7,797 bases of DNA. It comes from an uncultured Coriobacteriaceae bacterium. Its GTDB lineage: Bacteria > Actinomycetota > Coriobacteriia > Coriobacteriales > Eggerthellaceae. The DNA lies in contig URRZ01000092.1 in the NCBI GenBank assembly GCA_900550385.1, positions 1 to 7,797 of the forward strand, in the 5' to 3' direction. The notes under the pieces are model-generated. The model was not told the origin of the DNA, made no database searches, and saw nothing but the letters and a program-made list of their open reading frames with translations. This document shows, in pieces, positions 1 to 7,444 of the stretch. Position 1 is the stretch's first letter; each line of letters starts with the position of its first letter. The position numbers and the translations under genes were made by a program.

Positions 1-31
1 CCTTGCGGACCAGCTGGTTGATGGTAGGCAA
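1..31 (-). CDS. rpsL: Ribosomal protein S12, N-terminal fragment (runs off left edge)
   Basis: Only the first ten codons are in the window. Read on the minus strand from position 31 they give (M)PTINQLVRK, the near-universal N-terminus of bacterial ribosomal protein S12, a 30S decoding-centre protein that usually opens the rpsL-rpsG-fusA-tuf operon. The start codon is TTG. A strong Shine-Dalgarno sequence (AAAGGAG, 38-44) lies 6 bases upstream, and no ATG or GTG is available in frame before it. The gene is codirectional with addA but separated from it by about 360 bases that contain a hairpin and a separate promoter, so it looks like an independent transcription unit. The identification rests on a short but very distinctive peptide; the rest of the gene is outside the window. 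Confidence 0.87.
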   Translation of the reverse strand, partial: MPTINQLVRK

Positions 32-218
32 AACAGTCTCCTTTAATACCTTTATACCTAGCGAGCGCCTCATCCCGCCTCGCCTGCCGACGCCGCGCCG
101 CCTCGGGCAACCCAACCAAAGGCACCGCGTCCGCCGCGTGCAGGGCGGCTTCGACGCTTTGCTTTCGCGCGCTTCCTCGCGTAAGCGCACCAAAACAAAC
201 GCCCCCAACGGGACGCGA
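32..218 (-). other. Long structured 5' leader of rpsL
   Basis: If the promoter at 225-253 is correct, the rpsL mRNA has an untranslated leader of about 187 bases. Two hairpins can be seen by eye. The first has arms 169-174 and 183-188 (GCGCTT/AAGCGC, 8-base loop). The second is a two-part stem at 127-157: outer arms GCGTC/GACGC at 127-131 and 153-157, inner arms GCCGC/GCGGC at 133-137 and 145-149. I see no convincing coding sequence. Such leaders often carry feedback control by a ribosomal protein, but no known motif was recognised, so the function is open. Confidence 0.5.
38..44 (-). promoter_or_regulatory. Ribosome binding site of rpsL
   Basis: AAAGGAG on the minus strand, 6 bases before the TTG codon at 29-31. 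It is a near-complete Shine-Dalgarno match and it decides the non-ATG start of rpsL. Confidence 0.82.
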
Positions 219-224
219 GGAGGA

Positions 225-253
225 ACTTTATCACCCGCAAAAATGCCTGTCAA
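225..253 (-). promoter_or_regulatory. Sigma70-type promoter of rpsL
   Basis: On the minus strand TTGACA (248-253) is a perfect -35 box. It is followed by a 17-base spacer and TAAAGT (225-230), a 4/6 match to the -10 consensus. A TG pair one base before the -10 hexamer (TGA-TAAAGT) makes it an extended -10. The predicted transcription start is near 218. This is the best promoter found between addA and rpsL and gives rpsL transcription independent of addA. Confidence 0.75.
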
Positions 254-274
254 ACGCCACGGGGCCGGGCGTAT

Positions 275-306
275 CCATATGGGCATGCCCCTGCATATGC
301 GCGCAT
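275..306. repeat. Cluster of four overlapping short palindromes upstream of the rpsL promoter
   Basis: Four perfect palindromes are packed into 32 bases: CCATATGG (275-282), GGGCATGCCC (281-290), GCATATGC (293-300) and ATGCGCGCAT (297-306). CATATG occurs twice, 18 bases apart. The cluster lies 22-53 bases upstream of the rpsL -35 box, about -57 to -88 from the predicted start. That suits an activator or nucleoid-protein site. No known binding motif was recognised. Confidence 0.45.
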
Positions 307-358
307 TTCGCCAGTTCGGGGGCGAATCGCCTGCATCGGCGGGATGCCTTGGAAGATC

Positions 359-389
359 CCATGGACCCTCTTTTGTGGAGGGTCCGTGG
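359..389 (-). terminator. Hairpin just after addA, probable transcript end
   Basis: A perfect 8-bp stem GGACCCTC/GAGGGTCC (363-370 and 378-385) with a 7-base loop extends outwards to 359/389 with one imperfect pair. On the minus strand it starts 2 bases after the addA stop codon. The position fits an operon end, but no U-tract follows on either strand. It may therefore be a weak terminator or a 3'-stabilising stem. A second, weaker stem (GGGAT/ATCCC, 341-345 and 356-360) partly overlaps it. Confidence 0.55.
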
Positions 390-391
390 AT

Positions 392-3300
392 TTAGCGGAG
401 ATCGGCGACCGCCTTCGCAAGGTCGGGCAGGTCCCGGGCGGCGTAGGAATACCTCACGCTCTCCAGCGAATCGGCGCCGGAGGGGTCGTCGCGCTCGACC
501 CGCACGAACGCCATCTCCACCGATTCGAACCCTGCGGAAAGCGCGGCGAGCGCGTAGCACCGGCCTTGGAGCCGATGTTTCCCCTGAAGGCGCTCGGGGG
601 TCTCGTCGGCATGGCCGCCCGTCTTGTAGTCGACGATGAACGCGCGCCCCGAACAGGGCTCGTCGAAGCACAGCAGGTCGATCTCGCCTTCCAGCACGCC
701 GTCGGCGACGGGCAGCGCGAAGGGGAACTCCGGCTCCCGATGCGCGAACGACAGCGACTCCGCGCACGCCTTCGAGCCGAACCAGCGGCGCAGCGCCGCC
801 TCGAGGCGCGCCTCGTCCGACACGCCATGGGCGCGGCAGGCGGCGCGGAGGCGGCCCCACGCGGCATCCTGGCCGCGCAGCGCGGCAAGCTGAGCCAAGC
901 GATGGAAGGCAGAGCCGAAATCGGTGGCGCAATCGGCGTCCTTGGCGGATATGCGCGAGATAGGCGCGTCGGCGGGAACGGAAGCGGAGGCGAGCGCAGT
1001 AGCGGGGGCAGCGGCGCATCCCTCGCTTCCAGACGCGGCGTCGTCGATTTCGGACGCGGGCTCGGACGCAGACGCGGCCTGCGGCTCGATATCATCCGCA
1101 TGCAGTTCCTCCACCGCAGCATGCAGGGAGGAGTACGAGAATAAACCCGTAGCGGGCCGCTCGGGAACTCTGCAGGGCGAAAACGCGAACGGCTCCACCT
1201 CGGGCGCAAGCATCTCGTTGGGCAAAGCGGGTCCGGTGGAGCCCTCCGCAGAGGCGGCAGGACCGGACGGGCGCGACATGCCCCCTTCCCCGTCGAACGA
1301 ATCACCGGCATCGGCGGCATCGGCGCTTTCCTCATCCGATACGCGCACGCAGCGATACGCCGCCGGTTGCGACCCGCCGTAGTCGAGCAGACGAGAATCG
1401 AGAGGAAACGCCTCCTGGCCGAAGAACGCGCTGCGGATGTCGTCGGCGACGCCTTTGCACGTGGGGTCATCCTTCTTCGCGCGCACGGTGAGGAACACCG
1501 CGATCGCCTCCTTGGCGCGCGTGGCAGCGACGTAGAACAGACGCTGGCCCTCGGCCGCCTCCTCGGCCGCCTCGATGTCGCCGAGCGCGCCGTAGAACGC
1601 CGCCGGATCCGATGCCGCAAGCGCATCATCCCACGTGAGAGGCCCGTCCTCGCCTCGTACGGGAACCTTGGCAACCGCCTTGGCGAGCGCCGATCCCGCC
1701 GGCAGCGTTGCTGCTCCCGGCATGAGCGCCGCGCAGGTGCGCCCTGCACGCGACTGAAGGGCGAGCGCTCCCCTGCGCACGTCGCCCGTCGGCAGCTCGG
1801 CGACGGCGACCAGCGGGAACTCCAGCCCCTTGGACGCATGGATGGTCATGATGCGCACCGCATTTCCGCCGCTTGCGTTCAGCACGCCCGGCTTGTCCTT
1901 GGATCCGGCATCGAACAGCGCCGTCAGGCGGCCTGCGGCGCTGGAGGGGCCCACCGCTCCCCCCTCTTCGAAATCTCGCACGAGGCGCACCGCCTTGAGG
2001 ATGTTCGCGATCGCAGCCGTCCCCTCGGCACCGCGCAGCTGCAGGCGCGCGAGCCAGCCTGATCCGACAAGCGCGTCTTCGATCGCGCGGGCGAGCCCCC
2101 TGTAGCGCACTGCGTCGAGCGCGCGCCCGAGCACCTCGACCGCCTGACGCAGCGCCGGAGAAAGGTCGGCCTCACGGCGCAGCGCGGCAAGTCCGCGGTC
2201 GAGCTTGCGGTTTTTGCAGATCCCCAACACCTCGTCCCAGCCGGTCGCCATGCGCAGAAGGTCATCGTCCGACAGGCGGAACATATCGCTGGTAAGCACC
2301 TCGAACAGCGCCCGGGTGTCTTCGGGGTTGGCCACCGCGCTCGCGAGCGCTCGCACCACCGACACCTCCGGGAACGAGAAAAACGTGGATCCGCCCGCCA
2401 CGATGCACTCGAACCCTGCACGACGCAGCTCCGCAGCGTATTCTTGGGCATGCGTCATGCCGCCGAGGAGCAGCACCATCTCCGACGGTTCGTGCCCCGC
2501 CTGGCGTAGGCGTGCGAAATGCGCCGCGACCTGCCGCGCCGAAGACATCCGGGCACGCGCCGCCTCGCCGGCCTTGGCGCGGCCGGCGGGCAACATCGTC
2601 ACCGTCAGCTGCACGCGCGGATCGGCAGAGCGGTAGTCCGCGCCGTCGTAGACGGCCGAAAGGTCCAAAAAACCGTCTCCGAACACGCACGGCTGCGCGC
2701 AGACCTTCTTGACGAAGGCGAGCACGTCGCCATGGCTGCGGAAGTTGCGCGTCAGACGCAGAAGCGATGCCGAGCCGCCCTCCCGGACGATTTCGGGCGC
2801 GGCGAGCTGCGCGCGGAAGGCACGATAACCGTTGACGTCGGCACCACGGAACCGGTAGATGCTCTGTTGGGTGTCGCCCACCGTGCACAGGTAGCGCAGG
2901 CCCGGCCCCGCCAGGTGCCGCACGATGGCGATCTGCAGCGCGTCGGTGTCTTGGAACTCGTCGACCATGACGAGCTTGAAGCGGTCCGCATAGCGCGCCC
3001 CGATGACGGGGTCCTCGAGCGCCCGCAGCGTAAGGCGCACCAGATCGTTGTTGTCGAGCGCGGCCGAAGCGCGCTTCAGGCGCGAGAACGCCTCGTCCAC
3101 GCGGCGCGCCATGTCCATCAACTCGTCGAGCAGGGCGCCGCCCCGCGCGAGCGCGGCGTTTTGCGCCACGCGAGAATGGGCGGCCTGATAGGCGTCGAAC
3201 GCCTGACCGCGCGCCTCGTCCTTGGTGTTGATCTTGCGCAAGAGCGGACAACCGTCTAACACGCGCAACAGGTCGTCCAGATCCCGGCTGCCGCTGCCGA

Positions 3301-4024
3301 CGAACGCCTCGAGCTCCTCGCAGGCGCGCTCCAGGTCGGCCAGCGCCGTGTCGCGCGTCTTGGAGGGCTTGCAATCGCGGTAGAACGGCTCCACCTCGCG
3401 GTACGCCTCGAGCAGCTGGCGCGCCAACGTCGAAGGGAGCAGCGGCTCGGGGCCGCGGATGAACCCGTCTTCGCCCTCGGGCATGGACGCCGCGGCATCG
3501 GCGAGTCCGGCGACCATCGAGGCGACGGACGCCTCGCCGCGGTACGACCGCACGGCGAACTCGCGCAGCAGCACATCGCGCACCGCCCCCTCCACGATGT
3601 CGGAAGGACGGCCCAGCACCTCGGACAGCGCCTGGTCCAGCAGATCTTCGCGCTCCTTGCCCTCCAACACGCGAAATCCGGGATCCACCCCCAGCTGCAG
3701 CGCCTCGGCGCGCAGGATGCGCGAGCACATGCCGTGGATGGTGGAGATCCATGCGCCGTCGACCTTCATCGCCTGATCGAGACGGCCCTGCGCGCGCAAC
3801 GTCGAGCGCACGCGGCCCTTGAGCTCGGCGGCTGCCTTGCGCGTGAACGTGATCGCGCAGATCTGGCCGACATCGTCGACGCCGCTTGCCGGATCGGCCA
3901 GCGCGGCGGCGATGCGCTGCGTCAGCGTGAACGTCTTGCCCGAACCCGCCCCCGCCGAGATGTCGACGGGGCCGGCCAACTGTTCGACGCAGGCGCGCTG
4001 CTCCTCGGTGAACCGGATGCCCAT
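392..4024 (-). CDS. addA: AddA, helicase-nuclease subunit of the AddAB recombination complex
   Basis: The protein has 1210 residues, close to the usual AddA length. It is an ATP-driven UvrD/Rep-type (SF1A) helicase fused to a RecB-family nuclease, and with AddB it resects double-strand breaks for RecA loading. Motifs in order: Q motif FTEEQ (5-9), Walker A SAGAGSGKT (23-31, K30), Ia TFTRKAAAELK (59-69), TIHGMC (95-100), Walker B VDEFQDTD (D355, E356), GDTQQSIYRFRGAD (383-396), LTRNFRS (424-430), TIHASKGLEF (H729, K732) and YVAATRAK (831-838, R836). The nuclease domain keeps H1041, D1116, D1132 and K1134 (VDYKTG), and Q1153 and Y1157, so it should be active. The helicase and nuclease are joined by long Ala/Ser/acidic segments (about 896-938 and 978-1026). 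The ATG at 4024 overlaps the addB stop by one base (TGATG), with GGAGG at 4034-4038. An in-frame upstream start at 4102 is less likely because it would lie inside addB. Confidence 0.95.
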   Translation of the reverse strand: MGIRFTEEQRACVEQLAGPVDISAGAGSGKTFTLTQRIAAALADPASGVDDVGQICAITFTRKAAAELKGRVRSTLRAQGRLDQAMKVDGAWISTIHGMCSRILRAEALQLGVDPGFRVLEGKEREDLLDQALSEVLGRPSDIVEGAVRDVLLREFAVRSYRGEASVASMVAGLADAAASMPEGEDGFIRGPEPLLPSTLARQLLEAYREVEPFYRDCKPSKTRDTALADLERACEELEAFVGSGSRDLDDLLRVLDGCPLLRKINTKDEARGQAFDAYQAAHSRVAQNAALARGGALLDELMDMARRVDEAFSRLKRASAALDNNDLVRLTLRALEDPVIGARYADRFKLVMVDEFQDTDALQIAIVRHLAGPGLRYLCTVGDTQQSIYRFRGADVNGYRAFRAQLAAPEIVREGGSASLLRLTRNFRSHGDVLAFVKKVCAQPCVFGDGFLDLSAVYDGADYRSADPRVQLTVTMLPAGRAKAGEAARARMSSARQVAAHFARLRQAGHEPSEMVLLLGGMTHAQEYAAELRRAGFECIVAGGSTFFSFPEVSVVRALASAVANPEDTRALFEVLTSDMFRLSDDDLLRMATGWDEVLGICKNRKLDRGLAALRREADLSPALRQAVEVLGRALDAVRYRGLARAIEDALVGSGWLARLQLRGAEGTAAIANILKAVRLVRDFEEGGAVGPSSAAGRLTALFDAGSKDKPGVLNASGGNAVRIMTIHASKGLEFPLVAVAELPTGDVRRGALALQSRAGRTCAALMPGAATLPAGSALAKAVAKVPVRGEDGPLTWDDALAASDPAAFYGALGDIEAAEEAAEGQRLFYVAATRAKEAIAVFLTVRAKKDDPTCKGVADDIRSAFFGQEAFPLDSRLLDYGGSQPAAYRCVRVSDEESADAADAGDSFDGEGGMSRPSGPAASAEGSTGPALPNEMLAPEVEPFAFSPCRVPERPATGLFSYSSLHAAVEELHADDIEPQAASASEPASEIDDAASGSEGCAAAPATALASASVPADAPISRISAKDADCATDFGSAFHRLAQLAALRGQDAAWGRLRAACRAHGVSDEARLEAALRRWFGSKACAESLSFAHREPEFPFALPVADGVLEGEIDLLCFDEPCSGRAFIVDYKTGGHADETPERLQGKHRLQGRCYALAALSAGFESVEMAFVRVERDDPSGADSLESVRYSYAARDLPDLAKAVADLR

Positions 4025-6933
4025 CACGCCTCGCCTCCCCCCGATGCGGCCGCGGCGAGCTCGTCGCGGCGCTCGCACAGCCCTACCGGGCAGTACTCGC
4101 ATGCCTTCAGATCGGCGGCGGCCGGCGGGATCTCGCCCGCCAGAAGCCAGGCGATCCTGCGCTCGACCTCGGCCTCGGCCGCATCCAGCGCGTGCGCGAA
4201 ATCCGACGTGCCGCAGGTTTTGGGGTCCATGCCCAAAAGGTCGCCCTCTCCGTCGAGGACCGTGCGGTCGAACAGGCCGCGCACGGCGCCGTCCTTGCCA
4301 TAGGACAGATAGATCGCGCCCACCGGGATAAGCCCCAGCTTGCGGCGCGCCATCTGGGCGTAGATGAGCGTCTGCATCTTGCGCGGCAGTACCGTGCCGT
4401 CGTCCTCCGCGCGGCGGAACGCGTACTCGCGGCCCACCGAGCCCTTGTAGTCGATCACGACGGCGCGCCCGTAAGCGTCCACATCGATGCGGTCGACCTT
4501 GCCGGCCACGTGCACGCCGGCGTAGATGAACTCGTCGTCGCCCTCGCCGAACCCGATCTCCTCGCCCAGCGGCGCGAAATCGGGCAGAAGGCGCGCCTCG
4601 CGGCGGACGAGCTCCTCCAGGCGGCGGCGCAGCTGCTCGACCTCCAACCGTTCCAGCTCGTCGAACGGGATGAGCGCATCCTTGGCGAGGCGCATCTGCT
4701 CGCAGGCGAACCGATCATCGAAGATATCGTTCATGAGCGCGACGGCGTCCTCGACGTTGCCCTCGCCCACGCGACGCTGCCCCATGGCGCGCAGTTGCGC
4801 GTGCAGACGCTCCAGCACGCCGTGCGCGAAGTTGCCGAACGCAAGCCCCCCGAAGTCGGCATCGACCGTATCCAGGCGCAGGCGGCGGTGCGCGAACCAC
4901 AGATGAGGACACTCCAAGTAGCTTTCGATGGCCGAAGGCGACAGATACGGCTCGGTGGCGATGGCGCCCTTCGAGAACACGCGCGGCAGCAGGATGCGCC
5001 CGCGCGACTCGGGACCAACCGAGCCCGTCGGATGCAGCGGGATGCGGCGCGTGAGCGGCGCGGCGGAAGCGCAGGCCAGATTGGATGCGGCGTCCTCCTC
5101 GCCCAGCTGCGAGGCGAAAGCGGAAAGCGCGGGCGTGAGGCCCGTCGCCTCATCGACTTCATCGGCGTTCCGAGGATCGCGGCGATAGCAATCGATCAGC
5201 TCCTCGAACAGGGCCGACGGACGCTCCTCGTCGCCATCTGCGGTGTTGAGCGGCCGGCTGAGCACGAGGCGTTCGCGCGCCGTTGCCAAAGCGGCGGCGT
5301 AATCCTTCTGCATGAGCTGCGTGCGCGTGCGCAGCGCCCCGCGCGCCTCGAGCGCGGCGGGGCCGGCGCCCCACAGGTCGAGCAGCCCGTCGGCTGCATC
5401 GCGCTCGTCGGAAAGCGGATACGCCGAGGCCGTCAGATCGACCAGCATCACGCAGTCATGGGAGGACGCGGGTTTTTGCGCCAATGCCGAAAGCGAGAGG
5501 AAGTCGATGCGGCCGGAGACGCTTTCTCCATCGAGCCCGTCCGCCGGCATCTCCTTGGGCGCGCCGACCGGCTGCGTCTCCAGCACCTCGACCAGCGCCT
5601 CGCCGGCAAGGCCCGCGTCCGCCGCCGCCTCATGCACGCGCTCGGCGCACGCGATTGCCGCCAATGCCGCATCGCGCTCGGCGGCAGGCCATGCGCTTTG
5701 CGCCAGCACCCACTTGCGCTCGGCGGCGAGCGCGTCGGCGAAGCGGCCATCGGCGAACGCCGAGACGATGCCGCGATGGTCCTCGTCGGCGAACGCCGTG
5801 AGGTCGGTGAACGCGTCATCCGCCGTCTGGGCGCGGCATCCGCGGAACCGGCTGTCGGCGACGCGAGCCATGCGCGACGGCAGCGCCGAGAACGAACTCA
5901 GCGCGAAATCGCCCGCAAGGTGCACGTCGAGCGTGGCGGCGTCGCCATCGGCAGCCTGCGTCGCGAAGCGCAGAAGCTGGCACCACGCGCTGCCGAACGG
6001 CGTCCGCCCGAACGCGCGGGCGCCCGCGACCGCGCTGCTGACGCCCGCCTGCGCCAGACGCGGAGCCAGCTTGTCGAACCAAGCGAAGGGGTCGGGCGCC
6101 GCCAGCACGACGCTCGTGCCGGGGCGCTCGCCGAACCAGCTCAAAAGCTCGTCAGCCGCTAGCCGCGCGGCGGCGTACCCGCCCGACGGCAGCGCGAAAC
6201 GCACATGCCCCTCCGCCTGAATGGGATCGTCGAAGTCGGGGTCGAGCAGATCGTGCTGCAGGCGCGCGAGCTCCTCCGGACGATCCGGCGCGCCCTCGGC
6301 CTCCCAGGCGATCTCCAAGATATCGGCCTCGGCGCGGTCGAGGAACCGCAGCTGCAGCTCTGAGAGCCGCATGTCGAACACGATCGCGCACGCCCCGTCG
6401 AGAGCGCCCGCATCCGCCAGAGCCGCGCACGCCTCGGTCGGCTCGACCAGCTCGCGGTCCGCGAGCAGATCGCCGTAACGAAGCACCGTCCCGGTCGCCG
6501 CGCGCTCAGCTTCGCCCATCGTGGAGGCGTCCGCACGCGCAGCCGCCGCGAACCCCTCGCGCGCGGCCCGTGCCAGCAGCAGCGCATAACCCGGCGTGCA
6601 CGCAAGTGGAAACGTTCCATCGCCTGCTTCGGACCCGGCAGCAGCATCCTCCAACGCGCGGCGCATCAACACCGCCCGCTGCAGCGAAGCCACCAGCGCG
6701 CGCCCGTCGCCGAACAGCTCCCACAGATCGGCGACCCAGCCGTCGAACGTCATGACCGCGACACCGAACCCCGCGCCCGCATCGGCAAGCAGGTGCTTGA
6801 CCCGCACCTCCCCGTCATACGAGCCCACGACGACCACCGGCCGTCCTCCCCGCGCCTGCGCGTCGCGCACCAGCCGCAGGAGCTCCGCCTCCGCAGCCCG
6901 CGCCGATCGATATGTCATCCAATTCAAAGACAT
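4024..6933 (-). CDS. addB: AddB, iron-sulfur nuclease subunit of the AddAB recombination complex
   Basis: The protein has 969 residues. The C-terminal half is a clear PDDEXK_1 / Cas4-like nuclease: SPSAIESYLECPHLWF (C675), FGNFAHGVLERLH (H704), GKVDRID (D814), VIDYKGS (D828, K830) and a Q/Y motif (MQTLIYAQ). It ends in C945-x2-C948-x4-C953. With C675 these match the four cysteines that hold the 4Fe-4S cluster of AddB. The N-terminal half is motor-like but has no Walker A: the expected position reads VVVVGSYDGEVRVKHLL, so it probably does not hydrolyse ATP. It is shorter than Bacillus subtilis AddB (about 1160 residues). AdnB is unlikely because AdnB keeps helicase motifs. The ATG at 6933 lacks a Shine-Dalgarno sequence and sits 7 bases after a TATAAT box, suggesting leaderless translation. 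A start at 6918 is possible; one at 7017 would overlap hicB. addB is followed directly by addA, the usual order. Confidence 0.93.
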   Translation of the reverse strand: MSLNWMTYRSARAAEAELLRLVRDAQARGGRPVVVVGSYDGEVRVKHLLADAGAGFGVAVMTFDGWVADLWELFGDGRALVASLQRAVLMRRALEDAAAGSEAGDGTFPLACTPGYALLLARAAREGFAAAARADASTMGEAERAATGTVLRYGDLLADRELVEPTEACAALADAGALDGACAIVFDMRLSELQLRFLDRAEADILEIAWEAEGAPDRPEELARLQHDLLDPDFDDPIQAEGHVRFALPSGGYAAARLAADELLSWFGERPGTSVVLAAPDPFAWFDKLAPRLAQAGVSSAVAGARAFGRTPFGSAWCQLLRFATQAADGDAATLDVHLAGDFALSSFSALPSRMARVADSRFRGCRAQTADDAFTDLTAFADEDHRGIVSAFADGRFADALAAERKWVLAQSAWPAAERDAALAAIACAERVHEAAADAGLAGEALVEVLETQPVGAPKEMPADGLDGESVSGRIDFLSLSALAQKPASSHDCVMLVDLTASAYPLSDERDAADGLLDLWGAGPAALEARGALRTRTQLMQKDYAAALATARERLVLSRPLNTADGDEERPSALFEELIDCYRRDPRNADEVDEATGLTPALSAFASQLGEEDAASNLACASAAPLTRRIPLHPTGSVGPESRGRILLPRVFSKGAIATEPYLSPSAIESYLECPHLWFAHRRLRLDTVDADFGGLAFGNFAHGVLERLHAQLRAMGQRRVGEGNVEDAVALMNDIFDDRFACEQMRLAKDALIPFDELERLEVEQLRRRLEELVRREARLLPDFAPLGEEIGFGEGDDEFIYAGVHVAGKVDRIDVDAYGRAVVIDYKGSVGREYAFRRAEDDGTVLPRKMQTLIYAQMARRKLGLIPVGAIYLSYGKDGAVRGLFDRTVLDGEGDLLGMDPKTCGTSDFAHALDAAEAEVERRIAWLLAGEIPPAAADLKACEYCPVGLCERRDELAAAASGGGEA

Positions 6934-6940
6934 GCGTGGG

Positions 6941-6946
6941 ATTATA
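6941..6946 (-). promoter_or_regulatory. -10 box of a probable leaderless addBA promoter
   Basis: On the minus strand a perfect TATAAT lies 7 bases before the addB ATG (TATAAT-CCCACGC-ATG). The predicted transcription start falls on the A of the ATG or the base before it, which would make the mRNA leaderless. No good -35 box is found at 16-19 bases (GAGAGT at 17). Leaderless transcripts with only a strong -10 box are common in Actinobacteria. Confidence 0.6.
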
Positions 6947-6948
6947 CC

Positions 6949-6972
6949 CGTGAGAACCCGACGACTCTCACG
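6949..6972. repeat. Inverted repeat across the hicB stop and addB promoter
   Basis: Arms CGTGAGA (6949-6955) and TCTCACG (6966-6972) are perfect 7-bp complements with a 10-base loop. The repeat covers the hicB stop codon (6968-6970) and the spacer/-35 zone of the addB promoter. No T-run follows, so it is not a standard terminator. An operator or a small mRNA hairpin is possible. Confidence 0.45.
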
Positions 6973-7429
6973 CCTCAATCGCGTCCTTTTTGGGACGACC
7001 GACCTTCCGCGGCGCATTGAATCGATCCTTGACGCTCTCGGTCGAGATCATCAGCATGTTACCCGCTTTTCGCGCCTCGAGGATGCCGTCGCGTGCCATC
7101 GCGTAGATCCGAGAGCGCGACACATCGAGAATGTCCGCCGCCTCATCCGCCTTCATCTCGTTAAGCGACAGGTCCGCGCCATCTGCCAGCGCCATCACAC
7201 CCACCAGAACGCTTCCCTCGGGGCAGTCGGGTGTGAACTTCCCGACCGCCGGAAGGGGCGCACCCGCTTCCATGCGGTCGGCGATCTCCAGGCAAAGGAG
7301 ATCCTGCACCATGTACACCGCATCGGCGAAATCCGAACCCTGGGTCACAAGCCCCAACTCGGGGATAGACGCCTCGAATCCGCCTTCGCCGCAAGGGGTG
7401 ATCACCGCTTTGTACAGATAGCGCTCCAT
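6968..7429 (-). CDS. hicB: HicB-family antitoxin with excisionase-like helix-turn-helix
   Basis: The 153-residue protein starts with a HicB fold (about residues 3-55: YLYKAVITPCGEGGFEASIP, then an Asp/Ala helix rich in conserved small residues). This domain normally neutralises HicA by covering its active site. The C-terminal part (about 92-135) looks like an excisionase/MerR-type helix-turn-helix (ADEAADILDVSRSRIYAMAR ending in a MLMI strand and ESVKDRF). This differs from the ribbon-helix-helix or Xre-type domains of many HicB proteins. The tail contains RKVGRPKKD, similar to an AT-hook. The ATG at 7429 has AAGGA (7436-7440) at 6-base spacing. It follows hicA by 22 bases in the canonical toxin-antitoxin order and probably represses the shared promoter. 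The assignment to HicB is by fold pattern; the exact C-terminal family needs a profile search. Confidence 0.87.
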   Translation of the reverse strand: MERYLYKAVITPCGEGGFEASIPELGLVTQGSDFADAVYMVQDLLCLEIADRMEAGAPLPAVGKFTPDCPEGSVLVGVMALADGADLSLNEMKADEAADILDVSRSRIYAMARDGILEARKAGNMLMISTESVKDRFNAPRKVGRPKKDAIEA

Positions 7430-7444
7430 ACATCATCCTTTTCC

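Noticed and set aside
51..79. TATAAA (51-56, minus) as a second rpsL promoter
   Set aside because: No -35 box at a suitable distance (GGCGGG) and no extended -10. The TTGACA promoter at 225-253 is far better.
3..395. Plus-strand 130-codon frame in the addA-rpsL gap
   Set aside because: It is antisense to the rpsL start, promoter and addA hairpin, has no recognisable domain, and shows biased Arg/Pro composition.
4025..4102. Upstream in-frame start for addA at 4102
   Set aside because: The extension lies inside addB and is Arg-rich frame-shadow sequence. The TGATG overlap with GGAGG upstream supports the ATG at 4024, and the family N-terminus begins near FTEEQ.
4192..6162. A 656-codon plus-strand open frame opposite addB, and other long plus-strand frames
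   Set aside because: These are mirror frames of a G+C-rich gene. Their translations are Arg/Ala/His-rich with no recognisable domain, while the minus strand has clear AddB motifs.
6934..7017. SOS (LexA) control of addBA
   Set aside because: No LexA-type box (such as TCGAACN4GTTCGA) was found near the addB start.
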